A DNA stretch of 64,000 nt, taken from Paulownia fortunei (Eukaryota; Streptophyta; Magnoliopsida; Lamiales; Paulowniaceae). Below are positions 1 to 11,894 of this stretch, in pieces. A program made the position numbers and the translations under genes. The stretch's first letter is position 1, and each line of letters begins with the position of its first letter. The DNA lies in contig CM033110.1 of the NCBI GenBank assembly GCA_019321725.1, positions 6,565,278 through 6,629,277 on the forward strand, read 5' to 3'. The notes under the pieces were generated by a model. The model had not been told where the DNA came from. It saw only the letters and a program-made list of their open reading frames with translations, and did not search any database.

Positions 1-411
1 TGAATTTTATAGGAGATCCACACATATCACTAAGTCGACATCCACCTACACAAGAAAAAAAAAGCATCAAAGCTTATTGGCAAAAGCAACGAAAGTGAGA
101 ACACAAACATAAGCAAAGAAATACAATAGCTAAACATGCCTAAATTTAAAAAGTGAACATATTTCAAAAACTAACTAAACAATTATTAAAAAGCAAAGGA
201 AAAAAAGACTTGGATTGTCTCCCAAAAAGCACTTGGTTCATAGTCTTTAGCTAGACTATCTTCTTTACTCATCCCAGATCTAAAAATAAGTGTTTATCAT
301 GCGACATCTTTGTGTGCTCTAAGAGTGTAAGTGATCCTTCCAGATAGGCAAGACGAGGATGATTCGGAGTAGCATCAAGGGCCTTTGGGACATCAACAAT
401 TATAGCCCCTA

Positions 412-756
412 TTACTGCGAATGGTCTTCCAAACAGGTGAAGATGTACCTATCTTTTTCCATATTAAAAATGAAAAAATCTGTAGAGCACAAGAATTGAT
501 CACCATTCCCAAGCATATCTTGAGTCACCCTAGTAGGCCTTGCTTCATCTAGTGCATGCTTTCTAAAATTAAACAATGAAATTGAATTAGTGTTTGCATC
601 TAGATCACATAATGCTATTTCAAAGTTAGGAGTAGATTTTAGCTTCTCAACCCCTATTTGTTCATTTGATTGTCTTTCTTCTTTCTTTGGGTGTTCCTCC
701 ATAGGACTTTCACTCGAAGTGCTTACCATTGGTTCATCAACTTGTAACCTTTTCAT
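412..756 (-). pseudogene. Protease-region remnant of an Athila/Tat-like Ty3/gypsy element
   Basis: The minus-strand reading frame (114 codons) is open. Its C-terminal half, roughly residues 72-108 (ARPTRV... QFLCSTDFFIFNMEKDR), resembles the stretch after the aspartic-protease motif of plant Athila/Tat polyproteins (typically '...VDKFIFPxDFIVLDMEEDR'). The Asp-Leu-Gly-Ala protease motif itself is not visible. It lies downstream, in minus-strand order, of the gag remnant at 901-1236, as expected for gag-pol. No RT follows: the next minus-strand bases (about 350-190) instead resemble the untranslated stretch that follows pol in this family, implying a large internal deletion. Family assignment is by remembered motif similarity, so moderate. 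Confidence 0.5.
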
Positions 757-900
757 TTCTAGCCCCTTGATTTCGGTTCCACTTCGAAGTTGGATAGCTT
801 TGCAATGCTCCCTTTAATTGATTTCCGCATCACTTGGAATTTTTTTTTTATGTTTTTTGGCATTAATTTCAATAGCAAGCTGTCCAATTTGAGTCTCCAT

Positions 901-1236
901 TTATTTAATTGAAGCTCCTAGCTGCCCCAATTGAGTATCAATGTTGTCTATCTTTGCTTCATTCTTATGCAATCGGGCTCTTGTTTCGCCAATGAAAGTG
1001 CATAGCAACTCCTCCAATGATGCATTTTTCTCACCTTTGGTTTTCATAAATGAAGTGCTAGTGGATACCATGGAATCCATTCGTTGAGAAGCTCCATTAG
1101 AAGTCCAAGCTGCAAATTGATTAGACAGAAAAGAAATTTGTGCAACTAATTGTGTAAACGGATCTACCTCAAGAACACCGGCAATATTTTTAATGGAAGA
1201 CCTCTCGAAAGGCCAATGATAACTATTAGTAGTCAT
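901..1236 (-). pseudogene. C-terminal gag remnant, Athila/Tat-like Ty3/gypsy
   Basis: The frame encodes 111 residues typical of the gag C-terminus of plant Ty3/gypsy OTA elements: an 'AGVLEVDPFTQLVAQISFL' segment followed by a coiled-coil-like 'EELLCTFIGETRARLHKNEAKIDNIDTQLGQLG' type heptad region. The capsid-like N-terminal domain is absent: only about 150 bp separate this fragment from the primer-binding site at 1386-1403, where an intact element would carry about 1 kb of leader and gag. The element is therefore internally deleted and cannot move by itself. Confidence 0.6.
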
Positions 1237-1385
1237 CGCCTAAAGACTCCTAGCCTTATGCATACAAATACATATAACCCAATACAAGGCAAGACCATAT
1301 CAAAATATGGGAAGAAAATAAAAACAATCTAAACTAAAATCAAGACTAAGTCATCACAATATTAATACAATTATGATAAAACAAT

Positions 1386-1403
1386 CCCCCGGCAACGGCG
1401 CTA
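1386..1403 (-). other. Primer-binding site, tRNA-Asp type
   Basis: On the minus strand this reads TAGCGCCGTTGCCGGGGG. It matches the complement of the plant tRNA-Asp(GUC) 3' end (TGGCGCCGTTGCCGGGGA) with about two differences. It marks the LTR/internal junction of a minus-strand Athila-like element and fixes the element's orientation. Confidence 0.75.
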
Positions 1404-2292
1404 AAAACTTGTTCATAAAATATTTAGCTAACTGCAAGTGAACGGTGTCAAGTTTTAATACAACGGTGAGTTAAGTTGAGTACCATAGGGATTGTAATCA
1501 AAAATTACATTAAGTACCGTAGTTCAAATAGTCTTAATTTTATCTAGATGATCGAATGATGATTGAAAAACAAAGTAAAATAAGATAAAAATGCAAAGAT
1601 AAGAGTGAAGTTTCTAGAAATAATATAACAAACACCTTATGAGCAAGATATTCTAGAGGAATGGCTCACCTAATTATTACCTATGTTCTTCCTTGCAAAA
1701 TATATCAATTCAAGTCACAACACATGTAAGTTAAGAATTCCTAAGCTCATCAATTCCCTTTCTTGAGTGCCGAATTGACTATGAGTTTCAACATGAATTT
1801 TGATATCTCTACAAATATTCAAGAATAAAACTTTATAAAGGTTCAATGAATTCTTCTCCAAAACTTCAAAGGTTTCATAAGCTTTTCAACTCTATGATTC
1901 CTAGGTTGTGTTATCCCTATGATCATGTATAATATTCCCTCTATCGAGTGCCGAATCTCATACGTCAAACAATCTTAATTAGTGATTAATTAATCAAGAT
2001 GAAATACTAAACAAGATAACATAAACAAGATGAATAACTTGAACTAATATTATTTGGAATTCAAAATATAGGATCAAATAAGGTTACATTATCCTCTAAA
2101 AAGAAATGTTTAGTTCACCATGGGTGAATACAACTTCAAGAAATAAATAAGAAAGAACATGAAAATTGTTCACCAATTTGTGAAGTGAAAGGAATGATTG
2201 AAGCTCTCCTTATTCCAAGAATAACTCCTTGTCTTGAATTGCAGAAAATGAAATGGGTTTTGTCTCCAAACATCCAATGGCCTTCTATCCAA
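1404..2292 (-). repeat. LTR (part) of the minus-strand Athila-like element
   Basis: The sequence lies immediately 5' (minus-strand sense) of the tRNA-Asp primer site and has the character of Athila-type LTRs, including two related phrases built on 'TTCGGCACTC' followed by a purine-rich GGGAAT, at about 1750-1775 and 1943-1960. The outer LTR end is not seen; the copia element starting at 2293 abuts it. Whether the copia inserted inside this LTR cannot be settled because the other half is not found beyond 10268. No host gene is seen here. Confidence 0.5.
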
Positions 2293-3539
2293 TGTTGCAA
2301 GCCCACAATTAGTTTAGTAGTGAACCTAAAAGGGTCACACATCTTTATGGAAAGTAACATTTCTAATTTTAGAATTTATCCAATGGTTGAAAATTAATTA
2401 ATTAATACTGATTAATTAATTAATTAAGGGTTCTTTTTAATTTAATGGTTAAATTAAATTATTTAATTGGATCTAATTTGATTAGAAAGTCCAATTGAAG
2501 TAAATTAAATTAATCATTTGGATTGATTAAATTGTGATTAAATCAATTGAATTGATTATGGATTTTTGAGTCCAAACCCAAAAATTAATATGAATCATTT
2601 AAAAAACCCACTAAAATATGTAGAGAATAAATTAAATAAATGTAATTTATTTAATTAACATATTTATAGATAAATGAATATAGTGATCGATTTGATGGGA
2701 TAAAATTGACCACTAAGATTTAATTTATATATAAATATAATTTTAATATATATTTGATATATATCTATCTTGATATTATTTGAAGAGTTTAAATTAATGT
2801 CAAGAATATATGTAGACAATTTTGATGATTAGAGTAGTCTCAAATTAGTCTACATACATAGAAGAGAGAAAATACAAGAGTTGTTGGAATATTTGGAATT
2901 CTTCCAAGGTAAAACTTTGAAATAGTTCAAAATTACAAAACTTTCCAAGAGTTGGAGAAAAATCAAATTTTCAGTCTTATATATATTTATGGACGAAAAT
3001 CACAAAAACAATTCAGAAAATTTAAGAAAAAATTATTTTATTTAAATCTTCTATTTTTCTCTCCAAGAAAAGAAAAATAAAAGAAAGAAAAAGAAAAACG
3101 TTTTCTTGTAATCTTGATTTTCTTGTTCCTTAAAAGAAAATTAGTTTCTTGTTATTCTCTGTATATTATTGTTTTAAAAATTTAAAGAACTAATATTTAT
3201 TGTTCTTGAAAATTTATTTCGGTTCTATATTAGAAAATAATTAAAAGGATACTAGCGAATCTTGTTGATTGTATTGTTCTTCCATATTGTGGACCTGATA
3301 GAGGGAAGACACTTGGATCTCTGCGAGTTCTGATAGTTCAGGATAAGCAATTGATTGGTTCATTCCCTAAAACAATCAGAGTACACGGAAGGTATAATCC
3401 AAATTTAATATTTATTTATATATTCACTTGAATAAGCGCGATCGTTAAAATCGCTTTCGAATCTAGGGGTTAAGTTTATATTTGATAAAAAATTTAATTT
3501 TCTACTGCGCATGCCCCTGTGATTATAGCGATCCCAACA
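2293..3539 (+). repeat. 5' LTR of the copia element
   Basis: The boundaries are TGTTG at 2293 and CCCAACA ending at 3539, giving the expected TG...CA ends. The following G and TGGTATCAGAGC confirm the 3' edge. Its first 597 bp align with 9681-10268. AT-rich, 1,247 bp. Confidence 0.88.
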
Positions 3540-3540
3540 G

Positions 3541-3552
3541 TGGTATCAGAGC
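3541..3552 (+). other. Primer-binding site, initiator tRNA-Met type
   Basis: TGGTATCAGAGC lies one base after the 5' LTR. It is the classical plant copia primer site complementary to the 3' end of initiator tRNA-Met. Confidence 0.93.
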
Positions 3553-5141
3553 CACGATTTTGCTTATTCAGTGAATTTTGAATTTATGAATACATGTTTT
3601 TAAATTATTTAAATTCATGTTAATTATGTAAAATTTGATTTTACATAGTTTCAGCAATTTTTAATTGGAATAATTTTAATTGCTTATTTATATTGTTTAA
3701 ATATAAATAAAAAAATTATGAAGAAATGGGCCATCAAGTGTCAGACTGACGGTTGCGCTCATGCAGGCACACTACAGCGGGCGCTGGCCCTAGTGCTAGG
3801 CGTCCGACAGCGGGCGTGGGCACCTGACACGCGCCCGACGAGCAGTATTGGCACTGCTTGTCGTGTCATTCCGGGTCCATTTTTATTTTTATTTATTTTT
3901 ATTTTTTGGAATATTAAAATTAAATATTAATTTTAATAATTTCTGAAAAATTATTTTTTAAAGAAAAATTATTTTTCAAGCAATTGAAGATTATACCAAG
4001 TTAAAAATTGCGTTTAACAATTTGGTAAATTTATATGTTTTGATAATTACATATGATGTTAATTATTAGCATGTATGGGATGATTATGAGCCATTGGACC
4101 AATGTGATTGATTTTATTTAATATTTTTAGATTTTAAAATGGGGTCTGCGAGCCTCTTATTCCATCTATGTAAGTTATTTTATTTACAGTGAAGAGAGTA
4201 GAATAGATGGTGAGGTTTTTTATTTTCTTTGGAAGATGAAGGAGGTTCCAAAGAAGGCCCATGTTTGTATAGGATACAATTATGTAATAGAATAGGTGTT
4301 ATTTATTTTTATTACCCTTAGACTGACCTTAGGTCTATTTTTGGCTAAAATGGACCACATAGGACTGGTTCATGATCATCCATTTATTTAAGTGTGTATT
4401 AGATACATGCTTAGGATTTTATTTAATGCTTCTTTGCTTGCGTAATGATATTATGATGTCATGCATTAATTAACCAACCTAATTTAAATTATAATAAGAT
4501 TTTGGATAAAATTAAACCCCGCTTAATTTACTAAAATTAAGTAAAAGAATTTTTATAAAATTCGATTTCAAACAAAAATGGACAAGTTAGGTGGGACCTA
4601 TAATTCCATACCTACCATCAAAGGTAGAGACATGACGACCGCTACCGCACTTGATCACTGACTATGAGTTGTGGGGTGGTCTTTTGTTGAAAAGTTGTGA
4701 TCTCTACCAAGCATTGAGATACTCGTGGGATGGAATTATCATTATGTTTGCCATGAGTCATGGGACATCTTGATGCTCTATCTACACGAATGTTTGATGG
4801 GTATAGTTTGACACTTAATACCATATGGGCTCATAAAATTAGGTTATATGGGAAGATGTGAGGCAAAACAAACTTGAGGGTTGTATAACAATACAATCGT
4901 CAAAGAGTTGACTACCGATAGAAATATTTCATGGGCTCATAAAATTGGGGTGTGAAATATTTTCATTGGACCTCAAGCTTATTAGGAAATTTGATTTCTC
5001 GAAATTCCATTAAGGGTGATGGAATTCGAAGAAAATAGTGGGAGACATTTAGTATTAAAGACCTTATATTAAATGAATATGTTTTTCCCATAGTTTACTC
5101 ATTTTCTACTTCGTGCATGTTTTGTAGGTTATTCTACTAAA
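3553..5141 (+). other. Long untranslated leader of the copia element
   Basis: About 1.6 kb separates the primer-binding site from the gag start. There is no convincing coding sequence; a short GC-rich patch sits at about 3740-3870 in otherwise AT-rich DNA. It is much longer than leaders of compact copia elements. Confidence 0.5.
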
Positions 5142-6053
5142 ATGGCAAAGAATCCACTTGCAACCATCCTTGAACAAAATAAATTAACTGGACCTAACTT
5201 TGTCGATTGGCTAAGAAACCTAAAAATAGTTCTTCAGTCAGAGAAGAGGGCATATGTCCTCGACACTATGCCTTCTTTAGTTCCACCAGAGGATAATACT
5301 TCAGAGGATTATCCAGATTACTTACGTCATGTTTATGACAATATGCAGGCTTGATGCTACATGCTGGCATCGATGTCAAATGAGCTGCAAAGGCAAAACG
5401 ATGATCAAGATACTGTTTATGGGATCCTCATTCACCTACAAGAGTTGTATGGTGAAAGAACTCAGTAGACGAGATATCAGATCTCAAAAGAGCTTTTCAG
5501 ATGTCGTATAACTAAGGGCTCTTCAGTCCAAGATCATGGATTGAAGATGATAGCCCTCGTTGAAAGTCTGGCATCCCTTGGAGTTGTTATGGAGAATGAA
5601 CTCTATACGAACCTTCAGCTGCAGTCTCTACCTCCATCATTTGACATATTTGTTGTCAATTTTAACAAGCACAACATGGAGACTAGTCTCGTTGAGCTTG
5701 TGAACATGTTAAAGATGGTTGAGTCCACCATAAAAAAGGACAAGCCGGTTCTGCTTGTTGGATCTGCTTCCGAATCAAAGGCTAAAAAGCCTAAGAAAGG
5801 AAAGAAAAAAGGAAAGGGTTCCTCTAAACCCAACAAGCTGAAGGCAAATGGTGGTGTCAAGAAGGTTTCTTCTCAAGCCAATAACAAGTGCTATTACCAC
5901 GGCAAATCAGGGCACTGGAAGAGGAATTACAAAGAGTATCTTGCAAGCCTGAAGAGTTCAGGTATATATTTTGTTGAAGTTAACTTGTCTGTTAACAATG
6001 CTTCTTGGGTATCAAATACTGGTTGTGGCTCACATATCTGTAATGATTTGTAG
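5142..6053 (+). pseudogene. copia gag (UBN2-type) with zinc knuckle and start of protease
   Basis: The frame starts MAKNPLATILEQNKLTGPNF, a typical gag start with the 'L.GPNFVDWLRNLKIVL' signature of UBN2/retrotran-gag domains. An in-frame stop at about 5352 breaks it; homology resumes (5355 onward, then 5541-6053). The CCHC knuckle near 5889-5930 is damaged: it reads CYYHGKSGHWKRNYK, where an intact family member would have Cys at the second and last positions. A Lys-rich stretch precedes the knuckle. The protease motif reads WVSNTGCGSH with Asn (6015-6017) in place of the catalytic Asp, then a stop at about 6051. Clearly inactive. Confidence 0.85.
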
Positions 6054-6927
6054 ATAATGACAAGAAGTAGGAAGTTGGATGGAGGAGAGACGGTCCTTAG
6101 GATGGAGAATGGAGCAAGAGTTGCTGCATTAGCTATAGGGACTATTAATCTAGCTTTAGAGAATGGTTATGTAATAGTTTTTAATAATTGTATTTTTGTT
6201 CCGAATATTATTAGGAACATTATCTCTATTCTAGTTTTGGATAGATAAGGTTTTAGATTTACCATTGAGAATGAAAATTGTTCCATTTTCAAACGTTCTG
6301 ATTTTATCTATTCTGGTTATGGTTATGTGTACCTTTTAAGGTAAAGTCTAAAGTATTTGAAAATTTTAAAGAATTCAGAATTGAAGTAGAGAAATAAACT
6401 AGAATAAGTATAAAAACTTTTTGATCTGATCGAGGAGATGAATACTTAAGCATAGAGTTTTTAGATTATCTAAAAGAGAAAGAGATTCTCTCACAGTGGA
6501 CTCCTCCTGCTACTCCACAACTCAACAGAGTTGCGATATGCAGGATTTGAACTTTGTTGGACATGGATCATTCTATGATGAGCTTCACTTTATTGCCTCT
6601 TTTATTCTGGACCTATGCCTTGGAAACGGTGGCATACCTATTAAATAGGGTGCCATATAAAGTCGTGCCCAAAACACCATATTAGATGTAGTGTGGAAAG
6701 ACATCTTCCTATAAATACCTTAGGGTATGGGATGTGATGCTTATGTGAAGCAGCTAGTAGGAAGTAAATTAGATATGAGATCCAGCTTATGTAAGTTCGT
6801 GGGGTATCCAAAGGAGTCTATTAGATACTATTTCTATGATGCCTCAGAACAAAGGGTGTTTGTTTAAAGGAATGCTACCTTCCTTGAAGAAGAATTTCTT
6901 TCAAGATAAGTGGCAAGGTCGTAGAAC
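6054..6927 (+). pseudogene. copia protease end and integrase remnant
   Basis: 6057-6248 continues the protease/pre-integrase region ('...NCIFVPNIIRNIISILVLDR', cf. the usual '..VPSLRRNLISVSCLD'). Between 6420 and 6900, in shifting frames, pieces of the integrase core and C-terminus are recognisable: 'WTPPATPQLN', then 'GCDAYVKQLVGSKLDMRS', 'KFVGYPKES', 'YYFYDASEQRVFV'. The zinc finger and the first catalytic Asp region are missing or deleted, so the integrase is a heavily shortened relic. Confidence 0.75.
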
Positions 6928-8013
6928 TTGATGAGGTTCAAAAACCACAGAACACCAACTTACGCAGTAAATGGTACAGCAGCTGATGTTGGACCCTCTG
7001 AGGCACAACCTCTTCGAAGATCCAAAAGGGTCTCAATGGTATCTAAGAGGTATAGCTTGTTATTAGAGAACAAAGAAGAGAGACTCCCCTTGGATAATGA
7101 TCCAAAAACCTATGGAGAGGCGGTGTCTGACATTGATTCAGAGAAGTGGCAAGAAGTTATGCAGTCCAAAATGGACTCCATGAACTCCAACAAAGTATGG
7201 ACCTTGGTGGACCCACCACAAGAAATTATTCCCATTGGTTGCAAATGGGTCTACAAGCGGAAGTTTGGAGTAGATGGAGAGGTAGCAACCTATAAGGCAC
7301 GACTGGTAGCAAAAGGTTATACTCAAAAGTAAGGAATTGATTATGAAGAAACTTTTTTGCCAGTAGCGATGCTTAAATCCATATGGATACTGCTGGCCAT
7401 ATCTACATATTATGACTATTAGATATGGAAAATAGATGTGAAGACTTTTTTTTTAATGGAAAGCATTAAAGAAGAGATCTATATGAAGCAGCCAGAAGGC
7501 TTCATATCCAGTAGGAGCGAACAAAAGGTTTGCAAACTCTAGAGATCCATTTATGGACTTAAACAAGTTTCGAGGAGTTAGAACATCTGATTTGATGAAA
7601 CGACCAAAATGTCTGACTTTCATAAGAACCCGAATGAACCATGTGTCTACAAGAAGGTTAGTGGAAGTGCAGTCATATTTGTTGTGCTCTACGTTGATGA
7701 CATCCTACTCATTGGGAATGATGTAGGGATGTTGCAGTCAACAAGTACTTGGTTATCTAATCAGTTTTCCATGAAGGACTTGGGAGATACATCTTTTATC
7801 CTAGGGATAAAGATCTATAAAGATAGATCCAGAAAGATGATCAGACTATCCCAGTCTATGTACATAGACAAAGTGCTAAAAAGGTTTAGCATGGAAGAAT
7901 CCAAGAGAGGATTCCTACCTATGAGTCATGGGGTTTCACTCTCTAAGGTTATGTTTCCAAGACACCTGAAGAGAGAGAAAGGATGGCTCGCATACCTTAT
8001 GCTTTCGCAATAG
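6928..8013 (+). pseudogene. copia reverse transcriptase remnant
   Basis: The RVT_2-type domain starts after a linker: 'KWQEVMQSKMDSMNSNKVWTLV' and 'GCKWVYKRKFGVDGEVATYK', 'ARLVAKGYTQK', stop, then 'GIDYEETFLPVAMLKSI'. Residual coding continues through 'SIYGLKQ' at about 7548 and the catalytic YVDD box at 7690-7701 (LYVDDILLIG), then 'MKDLGDTSFILGIKI'. At least four stops or frameshifts lie between 7330 and 7600. The YVDD is intact but the frame is not. Confidence 0.9.
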
Positions 8014-8620
8014 GGAGCATAATGTATGCAATGTTATGTACAAGACCTGATATAACACATGCTCTGAGTGTCACGAGCAGATATCAATCTAATTCAGGGG
8101 AAGAATACTGGAAAGTCGTTAAGATGATCCTCAAGTACTAGAGAAAGACTAAGGATATCTTTTTAATATACGGTAATGGAGAACTAAAACTAGAAGGATA
8201 TACAGACTCTAGTTTTCAGTCAGACATAGATAACTCAAAATCCATGTCTGGATACATATTCACCTTGAATGGTGATGCGGTTAGTTGGAAGAGTTCTAAA
8301 CAAGAGATGATTGCAGACTTTACCGTCGAAGTTGAATATATTGTTGTATCAAATGCAGCAAAAAAAAAGCTATTTGGATAAGAAACTTCATCCAAGGGTT
8401 GGATGTAGTTTCATTTATTGTTGATCTAGTTATAATTTTTTGTGATAATAATGGAGCCATTGCGCAAGAAAAAGAGCCAAGATCTCATCAAAGATCTAAG
8501 CACATAATGAGATGATATTACCTGACCGGAGAGATCATTGGTAGAGGCGACGTCATTGCGGATCAAGTTAGCTCAGCAAAAAATATAGCAGACCCACTTA
8601 CTAAATCCTTAGCATAAAAG
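8014..8620 (+). pseudogene. copia RNase H remnant
   Basis: Fragments in several frames: 'YTDSSFQSDIDNSKSMSGYIFTLNG', 'VSWKSSKQEM', 'EVEYIVVSNAAKK', and a C-terminal 'SAKNIADPLTKSLA', the usual end of copia polyproteins. Stops at about 8142 and 8380 break the frame. Confidence 0.8.
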
Positions 8621-9680
8621 ATATTAAACGGACATCTTGATAAGATGGGTCTTAGATACATGGGCAATTGGAGTTAGGGCAAATGGGAGATTATTAGAGT
8701 TGGATGCCCAACGGCTCAATTGGATTGGGTATATTATACTCTTTGTCTTTTGTAAAGAGAATCTTATTAGGAATCATATTAATAAAAGAGCATTTTCTTT
8801 ATCTTATGTCTTGCATCTTTTATTTCTACACATTAGATAAAGTACTTAGACCAAATTTAGCTAAAGGGTATGGTTGCGCATATGATGGCGATCATGGAAA
8901 ATGCCTCTAAGGCTTTGGTCTTAAATAAGTTCCGAGTCGAGAGTTTTTTAAGATGGGATATCAAATAGTTCAGTAAGACTCGCACATATGATGCATGCTC
9001 GTAAGACGAGGATGTCACATTCCATTAACATTAGGGTAAAGACGCAAGTGCATGTATGTGGGTGCTTGTTAAGAAACAAGTATATCAAAATTGGCCCGCA
9101 AGAAATTCTTAGTTGGAGGTTTTGCCTGTCGAAATAAGAATTTCTATGTTGCGATAGTACACGACTAGTCCTCGGACTTGAGGCATGATGGTAGCCTTGT
9201 GTGCATCCTGTAGCACTTTGATATATCTTCTGATTGCTTTACAATCACAAAGGGGGTATGTTGGATGTTGCACTGATGTGCATGGAGGTTTGTCAGAAGC
9301 CAACATAGAATTTGACACTTGTCTTTTTAAACAAGAGAATCTCTTTTGTTTTTATAATTCGTGATTCAAAGACCTGGCCAAGGTAGGATGAATTGTGATT
9401 CATCAATAATCATTGGAATTTGAAATGGGATTACAGTTATTGAATTATTTAGGGTTTCAACTTATAATCCATGTGCTAAATTCAATTGGGAGATTAGTTG
9501 TCAAAGGATCGAACATGTATGGTACTCACAATTGAAATAGATTTGCTCGCTATTTCACCTAAAACTAGTTTGGTATGATTATTTGGTAGGTGTTTTCATT
9601 GATAGTGAGGTTATTGGAATTAAAGAGTTGATTCCAAGTAGATTAATTAATTAAAATAATTATTATTCATAAGTTGCAAA
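8621..9680 (+). other. Non-coding 3' region of the copia element
   Basis: A purine-rich 'AAATGGGAGATTATTAGAG' at about 8680-8700 looks like the polypurine tract plus start that usually precedes a copia 3' LTR, but the LTR copy matching 2293 begins only at 9681, where no purine tract precedes it. The intervening 1 kb has no supported coding sequence. Confidence 0.45.
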
Positions 9681-10268
9681 TGTTGCAAGCCCACTACTAG
9701 GTTAGTAGTGAACCTAAGAGGGTCACACATCTTTATGGAAAGTAACATTTCTAATTTTAGAATTTATCCAATGGTTGAAAATTAATTAATTAATTAAGAG
9801 TCCTATTTAATTTAATGGTTAAATTAAATTATTTAATTAAGTAATTGAACTTAATTTGATTAGGAAGATCAATTGAAGTAAATTAAATTAATCAATTAGA
9901 TTGACTAAATTAAGATTAAATCAATTGGATTGATTTATCAATTTTTGAGTCCAAACCCAAAAATTAATGTGGATTACTTAAAAAATCCACTAAAATATGT
10001 AGAGAATAAATTAAATAAATGTGATTTATTTAATTAACATATTTATAGATAAATAAATATAGTGATAGATTTTATGGAATAAAATCGACCACTAAGATTT
10101 AATTTATATATAAATATAATTTTAATATATATTTGATATATATCTATCTTGATATTATTTAAAAAGTTCAAATTAATATCAAGATTGTATGTAGACAATT
10201 TTGATGATTAGAGTAATCTCAAATTAGTCCACATGCATAGGAGAGAGAAAATAGAAGAGTTGTTGGAA
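9681..10268 (+). repeat. 3' LTR of the copia element, truncated
   Basis: It begins TGTTGCAAGCCCAC like the 5' LTR and stays collinear with 2293-2889 with scattered substitutions. The match stops at 10268 and about 650 bp of LTR are missing; the sequence beyond is unrelated. Confidence 0.85.
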
Positions 10269-11360
10269 AATCAGTTTCTTGATAAAGTGTCTCTCGGTGC
10301 ATCGCATGCGATACAGTTATCCTCCTCAGCTCCACCCTGGCGTCCACCACCTCAAATTTAGTTTTGTGTGAATGTTTTAATTTTGTATAGTTATTCATAT
10401 ATTTTTTTAATAGATTAATTATTATGTCAATGTTATTCATATTAGTCGTCGTTGTTGTTTTGATATATATGATTATGTTTAATATATAATATTAATTTAT
10501 TTCTAATTAAATTTTTGATTTATTATTCTGCAGTCATGGCTGAAAAAGCACTTGAAGATTCTCATTTTGATTCTCATTTAGGTGTATTAGACTTCTGTCT
10601 AATTTGTATATGGAGATATTTTACTTTTAATATTGACTTTTTTAATAGTTTGTTTAATGATTCATTTGTATGATTTGTATATATGATGTTTTCTTTAATA
10701 TAAGATGAGTTTTTTAATAAAATATCTTTTAGTTAATGATATTTAAATTGTTAGAATAAATATCTTGTGAATAGTTGTTGGATATGTTGTGGGGAGTTGC
10801 TGAATATTTGTAAATGGTTGTGATAAGTGGGTTGTTGATTTATTATTTAAAATAGGGTATAATTTGGATTTGTTGTTTAAAATAGGGAAAAATGATTGAA
10901 ACAAAAAACATATTTAAAAAATAAATAAATTTAACGATAAATTTTCAGAATTCATCGCTAACATTTTTCTATTTTGTAAATATTTTTTTAACTTAGCGAT
11001 GAATATTGAAAATTCATCGCTAAAATTTTTTAATATTTTTTTTGAAAATTGTATTAATTTAGCGACGAAGTCTGTCTATTCATCGCTAAGTATAGCGACG
11101 AATATGCATAATTCATCACTAAGTTTAGCGACAAAAACTCTAATTTCGTTGCTAAAAATTAAATTATCTATTTAATATTTAATTTTTTTAAATATTTTAG
11201 CAATGAAAGTTTCTATGGATTGCGTCATTAAGTAATTATTTATTGATGATTTTTTTTATTTTCGTGATGAAATATTTCGTCGCCAAAATTTTTTCTAACG
11301 ATCTTATTGTGGCGAATTCAGCGATGAAAGTTTATCGTTGTTAAGACATATTACTGATAA
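10269..11360. mobile_element. CACTA-like element fragment with subterminal hairpin repeats
   Basis: From 10930 to 11345 at least seven units follow the pattern TAGCGAyGAA - about 10 nt - TTCrTCGCTAA (for example 10997-11025, 11057-11088, 11092-11123, 11126-11156). Such arrays of short inverted repeats are typical of subterminal regions of plant CACTA (En/Spm) transposons. A short plus-strand stretch at 10272-10362 ends in a Pro-rich peptide and could be the tail of a transposase gene, but it is too short to assign. The terminal CACTA motif is not found, so the element is truncated. Confidence 0.5.
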
Positions 11361-11448
11361 AGTTATGTTTTAAAAATCTGCAATCCTTCTAAGGACAACA
11401 TATGAACATGTAGTTGACTACATTTGGCAATTAAGGATAATTAACCTC

Positions 11449-11451
<3 letters not shown>

Positions 11452-11510
<59 letters not shown>

Positions 11511-11524
11511 ATATATATATATAT
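11452..11524. repeat. Microsatellite (CT)n followed by (TA)n
   Basis: About 27 uninterrupted CT units run to 11506, then TG and about eight TA units. The flanking 11361-11451 and 11525-11894 show no gene or recognisable repeat. Confidence 0.97.
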
Positions 11525-11894
11525 TCTTATTAATGATGGATGTCTTTAATATGTGGGGAAGTTCATGAAAATAGATTCCATGACGAATCTATTCAAGTTT
11601 GAATGGGATTATGGAAATGTGTGGAATTCAAAACTGAGACTTTATAATTCCTTCACAACAAATAGCATATCAATTTAGTTTCGCGACTAGTGCGGGGAAA
11701 GGACTATCAACTAGAAAATCATGGGAAATTGATCAATTAATCTCTTGAAATCAAAAGAACGTTATTTCTACAAATACGAGGGAAAGTAATTCCCCAGATT
11801 TACCTGTGGAAAGGGTTTGCCAATCTGTTTAGAGTGTATACTATATATAAGCTCTATAAATACAAGTAGTTTAACTCTGTAAATTTTACTTAAA

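Larger units (their letters stand above)
2293..10268 (+). mobile_element. Ty1/copia LTR retrotransposon, decayed, 3' LTR truncated
   Basis: The element has a 5' LTR (2293-3539, TGTTG...CAACA), a primer-binding site at 3541, a 1.6 kb leader, gag-pol remnants at 5142-8620, about 1 kb of non-coding sequence, and a partial 3' LTR at 9681-10268 in direct orientation. Domain order gag-PR-IN-RT-RNaseH (integrase before RT) is diagnostic of Ty1/copia. Every domain carries stops or frameshifts. The five bases before the 5' LTR are TCCAA; the matching duplication cannot be tested because the 3' LTR end is missing. Confidence 0.9.

Noticed and set aside
3718..3930. GC-rich 70-codon frame in the copia leader
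   Set aside because: It ends in a Phe/Ile-rich AT tail, has no family resemblance, and lies in the untranslated leader.
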